Source: Sphingomonadales bacterium 63-6 (GTDB lineage: Bacteria; Pseudomonadota; Alphaproteobacteria; Sphingomonadales; Sphingomonadaceae). From it: a stretch of DNA of 42,134 nucleotides. A program made the position numbers and the translations under genes. The stretch is from contig MKUB01000175.1 in the NCBI GenBank assembly GCA_001898545.1, forward strand, positions 1 to 42,134. Direction: 5' to 3'. This document shows, piece after piece, positions 1 to 8,157 of this stretch (position 1 is its first letter; the number at the start of each line of letters is the position of its first letter). The notes under the pieces were generated by a model. It did not search any database. It was not told the DNA's origin and saw only the letters and a list, made by a program, of their open reading frames with translations.

Positions 1-146
1 ATCGATTGCGGGCGCTGATCCAGCGGGCCGGACAGGGCGTTGACATCCACCTTGTCCATCTGGCCCGGCTCTACAGACAGCGCCGACCCGGCGGGGAGAG
101 GAACGAAGCGCTACCGCCCCCACAACCCGTCACTGGGTCCATATAA
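1..146. other. Possible end or start of an unidentified gene cut by the window edge
   Basis: Two overlapping frames are open here. On the plus strand a frame open from base 3 gives a 47-residue Arg-rich tail ending at the TAA at 144-146. On the minus strand an ATG at 59-61 opens a frame (MDKVDVNALSGPLDQRPQS) that runs off the left edge. The two frames share the same third codon positions, so base composition does not separate them, and neither has a recognisable domain or a clear ribosome binding site. The minus reading has the more ordinary protein composition. No function can be given. Confidence 0.25.
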
Positions 147-189
147 CCGAAATGGTTCGCGATGTCAAGATGACGTGCCAATATTACAT

Positions 190-455
190 TCATCGTCATC
201 CCGGGCTTGACCCGGGATCCCGCTATTTCCCTTAGAAAGCTGGACCCCGGAACTAGTCCGGGGTGACTGCTGAGGGTGAGGCCGCCCCATGCGTCATCCC
301 GGCGAACGCCGGGATCGCTGACGACATAGCCCACAATATGCCTCCATTCCCGGAAAATGCATTGGCTTCCTGACCACAGCCGATGCATTCTGCGCACACT
401 CAATCGGCACACTTCAATAGTGGCTTCACATCCCGGCTTGGGCCGAGATGACGAA
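190..455. repeat. Cluster of short hairpin repeats of the TCATCCCGG type
   Basis: There is no gene between about 147 and 473. The stretch holds four related hairpins: ATCCCGGG/CCCGGGAT at 198-218, CCCCGG/CCGGGG at 245-263, ATCCCGGC/GCCGGGAT at 296-315, and a weaker CATCCCGGC copy at about 427-449. Repeats of this kind are common between genes in sphingomonads and other alphaproteobacteria. They form imperfect palindromes and may act as transcript stabilisers or attenuators. The last copy lies just before the SDR ribosome binding site. Confidence 0.75.
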
Positions 456-473
456 AAGGGGGAAGGAAAACTG

Positions 474-1325
474 ATGAAGACACTCGACCAGTTCGACATT
501 CGCGGGCGCTCGGCCCTCGTCACAGGTGCGGCCAGCGGCATTGGCCTGGCTTATGCGGAATGCATGGCCGAAGCGGGCGCACGCGTGACGCTGACCGATA
601 TCGACGGCGCGGGGGCCGAACGCGAAACTGCCCGTCTGCGCGATGCAGGCTACGAGGCGCGCGCCGCGAAATGCGACGTTTCCAAGCTGGAAGAAGTCGC
701 CGCCGCTTTTGACGATCACGCCGCCGCTTACGATGGCTGCGACATCGCCTTCGCCAATGCCGGGCTGGATGTCGGCAACGGCTTCTGGACGCCGGAGGGC
801 AAGCGCAATCCGGCAGGCCAGCTCGACGTTTACGATCCGCAGGCGTGGTACAAATCCATCGGCATCAACCTCAACGGCGTGTTCCACACAGTGCGGGAAG
901 CTGCGCGGGTGATGAAGGAGAACGAAGGGCGTTCCGGCCGCCGGGGCGGGTCCATCGTCATCACCAGCTCCAACGCGGCCGAAGTGAACGAAGCCATTGT
1001 GGGCGTGCCCTATATGGCGGCCAAGGCGGGCGTGAAGCACTTCATGCGCCATGCAGCCTTCGAGCTTGCCGCCTATGGCATCCGCGTGAACGCCATCGCG
1101 CCCGGCCCCTTCGTCACCAATATCGGCGATGGCTGGGTGAAGAAGGACCCGGCGGCCAAGCAGGCTTGGGACGAATTGTGCCCGCTGGGCCGCATGGCGG
1201 AAACTTACCAGATCAAGCCACTTGCCCTGTTGCTTGCGTCCGATGCGGGGAGCTACATGACGGGCAGCCATGTGATGATCGATGGCGGCATGCAGCTGGG
1301 GCCGATCAAGCCGCTCAACGACTGA
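474..1325 (+). CDS. Short-chain dehydrogenase/reductase (SDR), 283 aa
   Basis: Classical SDR oxidoreductase using NAD(P)(H) on an alcohol or ketone; the substrate is not identifiable. The Rossmann glycine motif TGAASGIG is at residues 17-24, NAG at 95-97, the catalytic Ser at 165/166, and Tyr180/Lys184 in YMAAK. A late segment around VNAIAPG and a C-terminal TGSHVMIDGG are typical of the family. The ATG at 474 is preferred because GGAAGG lies seven bases upstream; the longer open frame reaches into repeat sequence. It is followed after 46 bp by a zinc alcohol dehydrogenase on the same strand, so the two are probably co-transcribed and may oxidise successive or related alcohols. Confidence 0.93.
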   Translation: MKTLDQFDIRGRSALVTGAASGIGLAYAECMAEAGARVTLTDIDGAGAERETARLRDAGYEARAAKCDVSKLEEVAAAFDDHAAAYDGCDIAFANAGLDVGNGFWTPEGKRNPAGQLDVYDPQAWYKSIGINLNGVFHTVREAARVMKENEGRSGRRGGSIVITSSNAAEVNEAIVGVPYMAAKAGVKHFMRHAAFELAAYGIRVNAIAPGPFVTNIGDGWVKKDPAAKQAWDELCPLGRMAETYQIKPLALLLASDAGSYMTGSHVMIDGGMQLGPIKPLND

Positions 1326-1371
1326 GCGGCGCGATTTGGGGAGCGGAACCGGCGCGAATGAGAGGATTGAC

Positions 1372-2490
1372 ATGACTACCCAGGCACAGGCCGCAATCTG
1401 TCGCGGCAATTCCGTTCCCTTCACTATCGAGGACGTCACTCTTGACGATCTTCGCCCTGACGAGCTGCGCATCCGCATCGTCGCCTGCGGTGTGTGCCAC
1501 ACGGACATGGCGGTGCGTGACGAACAGCTGCCGGTTCCCCTGCCGGTGGTGCTGGGCCATGAAGGCGCGGGCATCGTGGAAGAAGTGGGCAGCGGCGTTA
1601 CCGTGGCGAAGCCCGGCGACCGTGTGGTGATGAGCTTCAACAGCTGCGGCCATTGCCCCAGCTGCGATGTGCAGGCGCCCACCTATTGCTATAATTTCTT
1701 CCCGGAAAACTGGTCGGGCGTGCGCCCTGACGGCACGCCCACCATGTTCATGGACGGGCAGCCGATGAATGCGAATTTCTTCGGCCAGTCCAGCTTTGCC
1801 ACCCATGCCATCGCGCATCAGCGCAATGTGGTGAAAGTGCCGGACAGCGCCGCCGCCCTTCCGCTGGACCGGCTGGCCCCCATCGGCTGCGGCTTGATGA
1901 CCGGCGCGGGCGCCGTGCTGCGCGCCATGAAGGTGCGCGAAGGCATGCCCATTGCCGTGTTCGGCGCGGGCACCGTGGGCATGGCCGCGATCATGGCGGC
2001 GAAAATCGCGGGCGCGAACCCGATCATCGCAGTGGACGTGAACGACGGCCGTCTCGCCCTGGCCAAGGAACTGGGCGCAACCCATGCCTTCAACGGGCGG
2101 GACGACGCCTTCGGCAAGATCCGCGAACTCGTGCCGCAGGGCCTCGGCTATGCCTTCGATACCACCGGGATCAACAGCCTGATCGAACAGGCTTGGAACC
2201 TGCTGGCCCCCATGGGCATTTGCGGCATCGTGGGCGCCAGCGATCCCGCCGCCAACCTCACCTTCAACGAAGCCGCCTTCATGGGCGGCGGGCGCCGGGT
2301 GATGGGCATTCTGGGCGGCGACAGCGATCTGGTCACGTTCCTGCCCGAACTGATCGAGCACCATCTGGCCGGGCGTTTCCCGTTCGACAAGCTGATCGGC
2401 TATTTCGACTTCAGCGAAATCAACGAAGCCATCCACGCCAGCGAAAGCGGCAAGGTGGTGAAGCCGGTGCTGCGCATTTCGGCGGAGTGA
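1372..2490 (+). CDS. Zinc-dependent (aryl-)alcohol dehydrogenase, 372 aa
   Basis: Medium-chain dehydrogenase of the class that includes benzyl/aryl alcohol dehydrogenases (XylB-like) and oxidises a primary alcohol to the aldehyde with NAD. Visible features are the catalytic zinc Cys42 in GVCHTD, His63 in the GHE motif, the structural zinc cysteines C92, C95, C98 and C106, a second catalytic-domain Cys in the CGLMTGAG segment, and the coenzyme motif FGAGTVG. The length is normal. The start at 1372 follows GAGAGGATTGAC, giving a Shine-Dalgarno-like AGGA. The aryl-alcohol assignment is an inference from overall pattern and from the aromatic-catabolism genes elsewhere in the window. Confidence 0.92.
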   Translation: MTTQAQAAICRGNSVPFTIEDVTLDDLRPDELRIRIVACGVCHTDMAVRDEQLPVPLPVVLGHEGAGIVEEVGSGVTVAKPGDRVVMSFNSCGHCPSCDVQAPTYCYNFFPENWSGVRPDGTPTMFMDGQPMNANFFGQSSFATHAIAHQRNVVKVPDSAAALPLDRLAPIGCGLMTGAGAVLRAMKVREGMPIAVFGAGTVGMAAIMAAKIAGANPIIAVDVNDGRLALAKELGATHAFNGRDDAFGKIRELVPQGLGYAFDTTGINSLIEQAWNLLAPMGICGIVGASDPAANLTFNEAAFMGGGRRVMGILGGDSDLVTFLPELIEHHLAGRFPFDKLIGYFDFSEINEAIHASESGKVVKPVLRISAE

Positions 2491-2501
2491 CGGGGAGCAA
2501 T

Positions 2502-2584
2502 CGTCGTTGCGAGGGCCGCAGGCCCGCGGCAATCCAGGGCGGCACAACGCTGCCCTGGATTGCTTCGCTCCGCTCGCAATGACG
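2502..2584. repeat. Palindromic intergenic repeat, GCGAG..CTCGC type (copy 1)
   Basis: An imperfect palindrome about 83 bp long between the two alcohol dehydrogenase genes. Outer arms are CGTCGTTGCGAG and CTCGCAATGACG; inner arms are GCAATCCAGGGC (2529-2540) and GCCCTGGATTGC (2552-2563). The same element occurs at 12562-12654. Transcribed either way it would fold into a long hairpin, and it ends only a few bases before the ribosome binding site of the next gene. Confidence 0.85.
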
Positions 2585-2599
2585 AAACAGGATTAGATC

Positions 2600-3601
2600 A
2601 TGAAAGCCGTCACCTTCCAGGGCCTCCACACGCCCCTCGCCTTCGAGAACATTGCCGACCCCACGCCGGGCGCGGGCGAAGTGGTAGTGAAAGTGGGCCG
2701 CTGCGGCATTTGCGGCAGCGACCTGCATATGACGGAAGATGCCGCCTATGGCTGCCAGCATGGCGACGTGCTGGGCCATGAATTCGCGGGCGAAGTCGTG
2801 GCACTCGGTTCCGGCACGCAGGGGCTGAAAACCGGCGATCTCGTCTCGGTCATTCCGCTCAAAAGCTGCGGGGAATGCCAGCACTGCCGCAAGGGCACAG
2901 TGCAATGGTGCGAGAAGTTCGGCCTGCAGGGCGGTGGCTATGCCGAATATGCGGTGACCCGGCCCAATCAATGCGTGAAGCTGCCGGGCGATCTTTCCCT
3001 GGCGGACGGCGCCATCGTGGAGCCGCTGGCAGTGGCGCTGCACGGCGTCAATCTGTCCGGCATGAAGACGGGCGACAAGGTGCTGGTGCTGGGCGCCGGG
3101 CCCATCGGGCTGGCCGTGGCCTTCTGGACCAAGCGTTACGGCGCATCGAAAGTGGCGGTGCAGGACATCGCCACCCACCAGCAGGACCGCGCGCTGGACA
3201 TGGGGGCGGACATCTTCGTGGTCGATCCTTCCGATCCCATCGGCGGGGCGGAACGGGCGCTGGGCGGCAAGGCGGATGTGGTGTTCGAATGCGTCGGGCT
3301 TCCCGGCCTGATCCAGCAGGGCGTCAGCCAGGTGCGCAACGATGGCACTATCGTCCTGCTAGGGCTTTGCACGAAGCCCGATACGCTGAACACCTTCGCC
3401 ATGCTGTCCAAACAGGTGCGGCTGGTGACCAGCGCCTTCTTCACGCGGCAGGAATATGAAGCGGCATTGGACGCATTGCATCAGGGCGCCATGGAACCGC
3501 GCCTGCTGGTGACCGATACGATCACTCTGGCCGATACGCCGGAAGTGTTCGAAAGCCTGCGCAAACGCACCAGCCAGTGCAAGGTGCTGATCGCACCCTG
3601 A
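2600..3601 (+). CDS. Zinc-binding dehydrogenase, threonine/sorbitol dehydrogenase type, 333 aa
   Basis: Medium-chain dehydrogenase of the Tdh/sorbitol/butanediol subgroup; it probably oxidises a secondary alcohol or polyol with NAD(P). Cys38 in GICGSD, His60-Glu61 in GHE and Glu141 in EPLAVA match the catalytic zinc site. Cys90, 93, 96 and 104 form the structural zinc lobe, and GAGPIG at 165-170 is the coenzyme motif. The start at 2600 has AGGATT upstream. It is the third oxidoreductase in a row on this strand; the repeat at 2502-2584 separates it from the second. The exact substrate is unknown. Confidence 0.92.
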   Translation: MKAVTFQGLHTPLAFENIADPTPGAGEVVVKVGRCGICGSDLHMTEDAAYGCQHGDVLGHEFAGEVVALGSGTQGLKTGDLVSVIPLKSCGECQHCRKGTVQWCEKFGLQGGGYAEYAVTRPNQCVKLPGDLSLADGAIVEPLAVALHGVNLSGMKTGDKVLVLGAGPIGLAVAFWTKRYGASKVAVQDIATHQQDRALDMGADIFVVDPSDPIGGAERALGGKADVVFECVGLPGLIQQGVSQVRNDGTIVLLGLCTKPDTLNTFAMLSKQVRLVTSAFFTRQEYEAALDALHQGAMEPRLLVTDTITLADTPEVFESLRKRTSQCKVLIAP

Positions 3602-3648
3602 AGCTTTCGGGTGGGCTCACTCGCCCTTAAGCCGGGAACGAATGCTTA

Positions 3649-6114
3649 TCAGAACCGCGTGTTCCAGCGCATCGCCACACCCTGATCGTCTGGCATGGCT
3701 TCGTAATGCCCCGGCTCCCTGCGGTAATAGATGCTGGCAGAGGCCCAGCCGCTCCATAGCGGGCCGCGCCAGGCCAGTTCGCCCATGATCTCCCGCCCGT
3801 CAGGCGCAAGCGACAGGGGGATCGTCCCGAAAGTCGCGCTTTGGGTATCGTAGCTATAGGCGACAGGAAGGTTGAGCTTCAGCCCGCCGCTTTCCACCCG
3901 CAGCGGCTGGGCGACGCGAAACGCGATCCGGTCCTGACGGGAGAACAAGCCTTCCTTCTGCAGATCGACCGACCAGGCGCGGCTGTAGATCACCGAGCCG
4001 TTCTCGATCACGCTGCTCGTCTCGGCGAAGGTCCAGCCATTGCGCAGCGCGCCATAGAGGCTCCAGCCCGGCGCGATCTGCCAGCCTGCGCTGGCATCGA
4101 CGAACAAAGTATTCGATCCGCCCCCGCCGAATGCCTCGTGGAAACGCGCGCCCAGCACGGTGCGATCTTCCTGCATCAGGTCAATCCCGAGGGCGGCCTG
4201 CAGCCCGCCCCATTGCCGGTCTGCCGTGAGCGAGAAACTGCGCATCGGGTCGCGCGTCCGGCCTCCGGTCGCTTCATGCACCAGCCATTGGCCATTACCG
4301 CTCATCACCACGCCGGATTCGCCTGCCAGCGTCAGGCCCCAGGGGCCGAATTGCCTGCGCAGGGCCAGCGCCATATCCGGCTGATGGAAAGTACCATCCT
4401 CGCTCCCGGCGGAACGGGCGATCAGAAAGGCCGGGCGATCCTGCCCCTGCATCTGCATCACCAGCCCATCCGGTCGTTCCGCATAGGCGAAGCCCAATTG
4501 CGTGCCGGGCGCCAGCTTCAGCGCAACCCGCGCGGCCAGCACGCGGGCGCTTTCCGCCTGTTCGGTCGTCAGCGTCAGCTGTCTGGGCATGCCCCGCATC
4601 ACTGCGGCCGGGTTGGAGGCATCGATCGTATAGGCAATCGCCGTGGACTCGTTCGCCGTCGAAACGAAGCGGGTTTCCCCTCCCACTGCATCGTTCAGCC
4701 GTGGCACCAGCGTCGCGCCGCGCATCGTCCGCCCGGCATCGAACCTGTAGGCCCGGCGATATTTGTCGAGCACCAGAGTATTGATCGACGCGGTAGAGAG
4801 AGCGTCTCCCATGGCCGGGGAACCTGTGGCCGTGGTGTCATTCAGCGGCAGGGAAGCCGTTCCCTTCTGCGCAAGCGTGGTTGTTCCCTGCGGCTGGAAT
4901 GCCGAACGAATGTCGAGGATGCCGCGCCCATAGACGCTGTCCGTTCCGGGAGTGCCCACATCCTGAGCGGTGGAGAGCAGCAGATCGACGATCTCCGCAC
5001 CGGTGAGCGACGGGAATGCCTGATGGATCAGCGCCACGGCGGCGGCGATCTGCGGTGCGGAAAAGCTCGTGCCGCTGATCTTGTAGAAGCCGTCGCCCTC
5101 GTATTTCGGGTCGATTTCCCATTCGGAACCGGCGAGATAGACAGTCACGTCCTTGCCCAGAGCGGAAAGGAAAATGCTCTCGCTTCCCTTCGCCCGGTTG
5201 CTGAAAGAGGCGATGGCGCCGGTATAATCCACCGCGCCCGCGATGATGACATTCGTAAAGCCCTGTCCGCCGATCCCCTTGGGAAAATCATCGGGCGTCC
5301 GCGAGCCATCGTTACCGGCGGCGATCACCACGACCACCCCAGCCTCCGATGCGCGCCGGATGGCGGCGATTTCCGCAGAAGACGGCGATGATCCGCCCAA
5401 GGACAGGTTGATCACCGTGGCGCCATGACCGACCGCATAATCGATGGAGGCCGACAGATCGCCAAAGGTACATTCGCCGCTGGCGCAGGTGCCCGGCGTA
5501 TCGGCCCTGATCGAAAGGATTGTGGCATCATAGGCAATGCCCACCGTGCCCGCGCCATCATTGGCGGCAGCCGCCACCATGGCCACTTCCGAGCCATGCG
5601 TCCCCTCCCCCTCGACCGAACCGCGCGATGCGATGATGTCTGTGGAATCAGGCGAAATGCGCCCGGCGAACTCGGAATTGTTCTGGAAGATGCCGCTATC
5701 CACGATGCCGATGATGGAGTTCTTGCCGGTATAACCCGCGACCCATGCCGTCGCGGCGCCGTGGAACTTCGGGCCGTTGGAATTGCTGAACTCCTGATCG
5801 TTATAGCCGATCGTATCCGTCGGCAGCGGCGGGCGGACATAGCTGATAGGCGTTGGGGTAGGAGTTGGAGTGGGTGTCGGGGTGGGACTTGGTGTCGGAG
5901 TGGGGCTCGGCGTCGGGGTCGGGCTGGGCGTCGGAGAAGGCGTAGGACTAGGGGTGGGAGTCGGGACTGGTGTCGGCGTGGGAGTAGGAGGCGTCGTCGG
6001 GGTAGGTGTAGGCGTGCTGTTCACTCCCCCGCCGCCACAGGCTGAAAGCAGCGCCAGCGAAACGGATGCGGTTCCCACCGCAGCCGACCAACGAAACAGA
6101 TGGAATACCCTCAT
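3649..6114 (-). CDS. S8 family (subtilase) serine protease, putative autotransporter, 821 aa
   Basis: Exported subtilisin-like protease. The N-terminus has a signal segment ending in a lipobox-like LLSAC (Cys26) followed by GGGG, then a Pro-Thr/Pro-Ser linker at residues 34-90. The S8 domain carries Asp139 (GIVDSG), His173 (GTHGSE), oxyanion Asn268 (AAGNDG) and Ser350 (GTSFSAP). Residues from about 540 to the end look like alternating beta-strands and finish in Phe, as in outer-membrane barrels, so the protease may be anchored or secreted as an autotransporter; that is inferred. The gene converges on the alcohol dehydrogenase gene across 47 bp. A lipobox on an autotransporter is uncommon but known. 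Confidence 0.9.
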   Translation of the reverse strand: MRVFHLFRWSAAVGTASVSLALLSACGGGGVNSTPTPTPTTPPTPTPTPVPTPTPSPTPSPTPSPTPTPSPTPTPSPTPTPTPTPTPTPISYVRPPLPTDTIGYNDQEFSNSNGPKFHGAATAWVAGYTGKNSIIGIVDSGIFQNNSEFAGRISPDSTDIIASRGSVEGEGTHGSEVAMVAAAANDGAGTVGIAYDATILSIRADTPGTCASGECTFGDLSASIDYAVGHGATVINLSLGGSSPSSAEIAAIRRASEAGVVVVIAAGNDGSRTPDDFPKGIGGQGFTNVIIAGAVDYTGAIASFSNRAKGSESIFLSALGKDVTVYLAGSEWEIDPKYEGDGFYKISGTSFSAPQIAAAVALIHQAFPSLTGAEIVDLLLSTAQDVGTPGTDSVYGRGILDIRSAFQPQGTTTLAQKGTASLPLNDTTATGSPAMGDALSTASINTLVLDKYRRAYRFDAGRTMRGATLVPRLNDAVGGETRFVSTANESTAIAYTIDASNPAAVMRGMPRQLTLTTEQAESARVLAARVALKLAPGTQLGFAYAERPDGLVMQMQGQDRPAFLIARSAGSEDGTFHQPDMALALRRQFGPWGLTLAGESGVVMSGNGQWLVHEATGGRTRDPMRSFSLTADRQWGGLQAALGIDLMQEDRTVLGARFHEAFGGGGSNTLFVDASAGWQIAPGWSLYGALRNGWTFAETSSVIENGSVIYSRAWSVDLQKEGLFSRQDRIAFRVAQPLRVESGGLKLNLPVAYSYDTQSATFGTIPLSLAPDGREIMGELAWRGPLWSGWASASIYYRREPGHYEAMPDDQGVAMRWNTRF
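5845..6015 (-). repeat. Tandem Pro-Thr/Pro-Ser coding repeat (VNTR-like)
   Basis: A run of short, slightly varied 6-12 bp units (GGCGTCGGGGTG on the plus strand) encodes 57 residues of alternating Pro with Thr or Ser in the subtilase. Such tracts are prone to replication slippage in steps that keep the frame when the unit is a multiple of three. It acts as an extended spacer between the lipid or signal end and the protease domain. Confidence 0.9.
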
Positions 6115-6369
6115 GATTGCCCCCGTCCTGGCAATTTATGTTATATCCGCTGCATCAGCCCACCACAGTAAAAATGACGTAAAGCCCCCTAAGCCAGCAT
6201 CCTGGGCCAACAGGCGGCGCATCCGCCTGCGGCGTTCCGGCGTCGCCGCCGCCGTCCCGGTGATATCCGCCTTGCCCCCGCGCAAGCGACAGTTTAGGCG
6301 CTCGCGGTTCAAGAAACACGTCTTCGCCTGACCGGCAGATGACCGTCGACAGAAACAGGAGTTGCCCTC
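6115..6369. other. Divergent intergenic region between subtilase and dapD
   Basis: It must hold promoters for both divergent genes. A small plus frame starting at 6113 can be read through it, but its Arg-rich composition and lack of ribosome binding site argue against a gene. The dapD Shine-Dalgarno AGGAG is at 6357-6361. No clear operator is seen. Confidence 0.4.
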
Positions 6370-7209
6370 ATGTCCGCCCAGCTCGAAACCGCGATCGAAG
6401 CCGCATGGGATGCGCGCGATACCGTCACCCCTGCCAGCGCCGATGTGCGCGAAGTGGTGGAAGCGGCGCTCGAGCTGCTCGACAGCGGCAAGGCCCGCGT
6501 GGCCGAGCGTGATGGCGCAGGCGCCTGGACGGTCAATCAGTGGCTGAAGAAGGCAGTTCTGCTGTCTTTCCGCCTCAATGACAATGCCGTGGTTGATGGC
6601 GGCGCGGCCGGTGCCCCCGCCTTCGACAAGGTGCCCAGCAAGTTCGCCGGCTGGGGCGAAAACCGCTTCCGCGACGCGGGCTTCCGCGTGGTGCCCGGCG
6701 CCGTGGCGCGCAAGGGCAGCTTCATCGGCAAGGGCGTGGTGCTGATGCCCAGCTTCGTCAATATCGGCGCCTATGTGGATGAAGGCACCATGGTCGATAC
6801 CTGGGCCACCGTGGGCAGCTGCGCGCAGATCGGCAAGAACGTCCATATCTCGGGCGGCGCCGGGATCGGCGGCGTGCTGGAACCGCTGCAGGCAGGCCCG
6901 GTGATCATCGAAGACGGCTGCTTCATCGGCGCGCGTTCGGAAGTGGCCGAAGGCGTCGTGGTCGGCCAGGGCGCCGTGCTGTCGATGGGCGTCTATCTGG
7001 GTGCATCGACCAAGATCGTCGACCGCGCGACGGGTGAAGTCCATATCGGCAAGGTACCGCCTTACAGCGTGGTCGTGCCCGGTGCGATGCCCGGCAAGCC
7101 CCTGCCCGATGGCACGCCCGGCCCCAGCCTCTATTGCGCCGTGATCGTCAAGACGGTGGACGCGCAGACCCGCTCGAAGACCGGAATTAACGAGCTGCTG
7201 CGCGACTGA
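6370..7209 (+). CDS. dapD: 2,3,4,5-tetrahydropyridine-2,6-dicarboxylate N-succinyltransferase, 279 aa
   Basis: DapD transfers a succinyl group from succinyl-CoA to tetrahydrodipicolinate in the succinylase branch of lysine and meso-diaminopimelate synthesis, in the cytoplasm. The sequence has an alpha-helical N-terminal domain, then a left-handed beta-helix built of imperfect hexapeptides (for example IGAYVD, IGKNVH, IGARSE), and a C-terminal segment with [12 protein letters not shown]. The length is normal for alphaproteobacteria. AGGAG lies eight bases before the ATG. Other lysine genes such as dapE are not in the window. Confidence 0.97.
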   Translation: MSAQLETAIEAAWDARDTVTPASADVREVVEAALELLDSGKARVAERDGAGAWTVNQWLKKAVLLSFRLNDNAVVDGGAAGAPAFDKVPSKFAGWGENRFRDAGFRVVPGAVARKGSFIGKGVVLMPSFVNIGAYVDEGTMVDTWATVGSCAQIGKNVHISGGAGIGGVLEPLQAGPVIIEDGCFIGARSEVAEGVVVGQGAVLSMGVYLGASTKIVDRATGEVHIGKVPPYSVVVPGAMPGKPLPDGTPGPSLYCAVIVKTVDAQTRSKTGINELLRD

Positions 7210-7214
7210 TCGCA

Positions 7215-7234
7215 CGGGCGGCCCGCTCCGCCCG
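7215..7234 (+). terminator. Strong hairpin just after dapD, possible terminator
   Basis: CGGGCGG and CCGCCCG form a seven-base-pair perfect stem with a six-base loop, six bases after the dapD stop. No T-run follows, so it could be a Rho-assisted or 3'-end stabilising hairpin rather than a classical terminator. Confidence 0.5.
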
Positions 7235-7314
7235 GACTTGTGGAACGCTCTCCCCTTCCCACCCGTAAATCGGGTGAGGCCCCGCATCCGGGGCCATGGA
7301 AGAGGAGACGTGCG

Positions 7315-7482
7315 ATGACGCAGCCCCTTGAAAAACCGGGCGAACAGGTCCGGATCGAAACTGACGAAGTGCGCGCCGGGTCTACCCCGCATATCGTGCG
7401 CTATGTCCTGCTTTTCAGCCTCACCCTGGCGATCATCGCCATGACGATTGCCTGGGTGAGCGCGGCCCTCAGCACGAGTTGA
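7315..7482 (+). CDS. Small single-pass membrane protein, 55 aa
   Basis: A 55-residue protein with a charged N-terminal half and one hydrophobic segment (about residues 31-51) ending in ALSTS. The ATG at 7315 is supported by GAGGAG at about 7302-7307; the longer open frame upstream has no such support. It sits eleven bases before the DUF3008 gene and may be co-transcribed with it. Function unknown. Confidence 0.75.
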   Translation: MTQPLEKPGEQVRIETDEVRAGSTPHIVRYVLLFSLTLAIIAMTIAWVSAALSTS

Positions 7483-7492
7483 GAAGGCCGCA

Positions 7493-7675
7493 ATGCCTGC
7501 TCAATCGAAGAAGCAGCAAATGGCAGCCGGGGCCGCGCTTTCGGCGAAACGGGGTGAGACGAAGAAGTCTTCCCTCAAGGGCGCGTCCAAGGAGATGTAT
7601 GAATCCATGTCCGAGAAGGAACTGGAAGATTTCGCCTCCACCAAACGCAAGGGCCTGCCCGAGAAAAAGGGCTGA
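7493..7675 (+). CDS. DUF3008 family protein, 60 aa
   Basis: A short, very hydrophilic, Lys/Ser-rich protein with the family pattern AQSKKQQMAAGAALSAKRG near the start, MYESMSEKELEDFAST in the middle and a Lys-rich end. DUF3008 proteins are small conserved proteins of unknown role, often found in alphaproteobacteria. The start is fixed by frame and size; the preceding stop lies eleven bases upstream. Confidence 0.88.
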   Translation: MPAQSKKQQMAAGAALSAKRGETKKSSLKGASKEMYESMSEKELEDFASTKRKGLPEKKG

Positions 7676-7711
7676 CTGACAGACCCCTCAATTTGAGCTA
7701 ATTCGGCGGAT

Positions 7712-8149
7712 ATGGACCCACCCATATTCGCCGAATTCGCCATTTCCGCCGTACTGGTGGTTATCTGCGTGACCGTTCACGGGCTGGGTCTTGCGGGGCT
7801 CAGCCGGATATTGCGCAGCGAAGCGGCCAATGAACGGCTCAAGGCGATCAATCCCCTGTCCCTGCGCGGCAGCCTGTTCACGCTCGGCATAGTGGTGGCG
7901 ATGGTCGCGCTTCACGGCGTGGAAATCTGGCTGTTCGCGTTCACCTATCTCTTCACCCATGCCGTGCATGGCTTTGAGGAAGCGCTGTATTTCTCGACCA
8001 TTTCCTATTCGACAGTGGGGTATAGCGACACGCATATCCTCCCCGAATGGCGCCTTGTGGGCGCCTTCGAGAGCATATTGGGAGTGATCCTGCTGGGCTG
8101 GTCCACCGCCTTCTTCCTGCGCATGATCTCCCGCATCGACCCGCACTAG
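7712..8149 (+). CDS. Potassium channel family (ion channel) membrane protein, 145 aa
   Basis: Three hydrophobic segments (about residues 8-28, 55-80 and 117-137) with a re-entrant pore loop before the last one. The pore contains STISYSTVGYSD, so the selectivity filter TVGYSD (101-106) resembles the TVGYGD of K+ channels with Gly changed to Ser. Such short channels tetramerise in the inner membrane. There is no cytoplasmic RCK/TrkA domain. It converges on the dipeptidase gene with an eight-base gap. Conductance is inferred from the filter only. Confidence 0.85.
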   Translation: MDPPIFAEFAISAVLVVICVTVHGLGLAGLSRILRSEAANERLKAINPLSLRGSLFTLGIVVAMVALHGVEIWLFAFTYLFTHAVHGFEEALYFSTISYSTVGYSDTHILPEWRLVGAFESILGVILLGWSTAFFLRMISRIDPH

Positions 8150-8157
8150 GAGCCCGT

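Noticed and set aside
3841-5391. Long plus-strand frame of 516 residues opposite the subtilase
   Set aside because: Shadow frame; the minus frame has an intact S8 triad.
5870-6331. Plus-strand Gly-Val repeat frame over the subtilase linker and leader
   Set aside because: It is the antisense shadow of the Pro-Thr repeat; no ribosome site and no domain.
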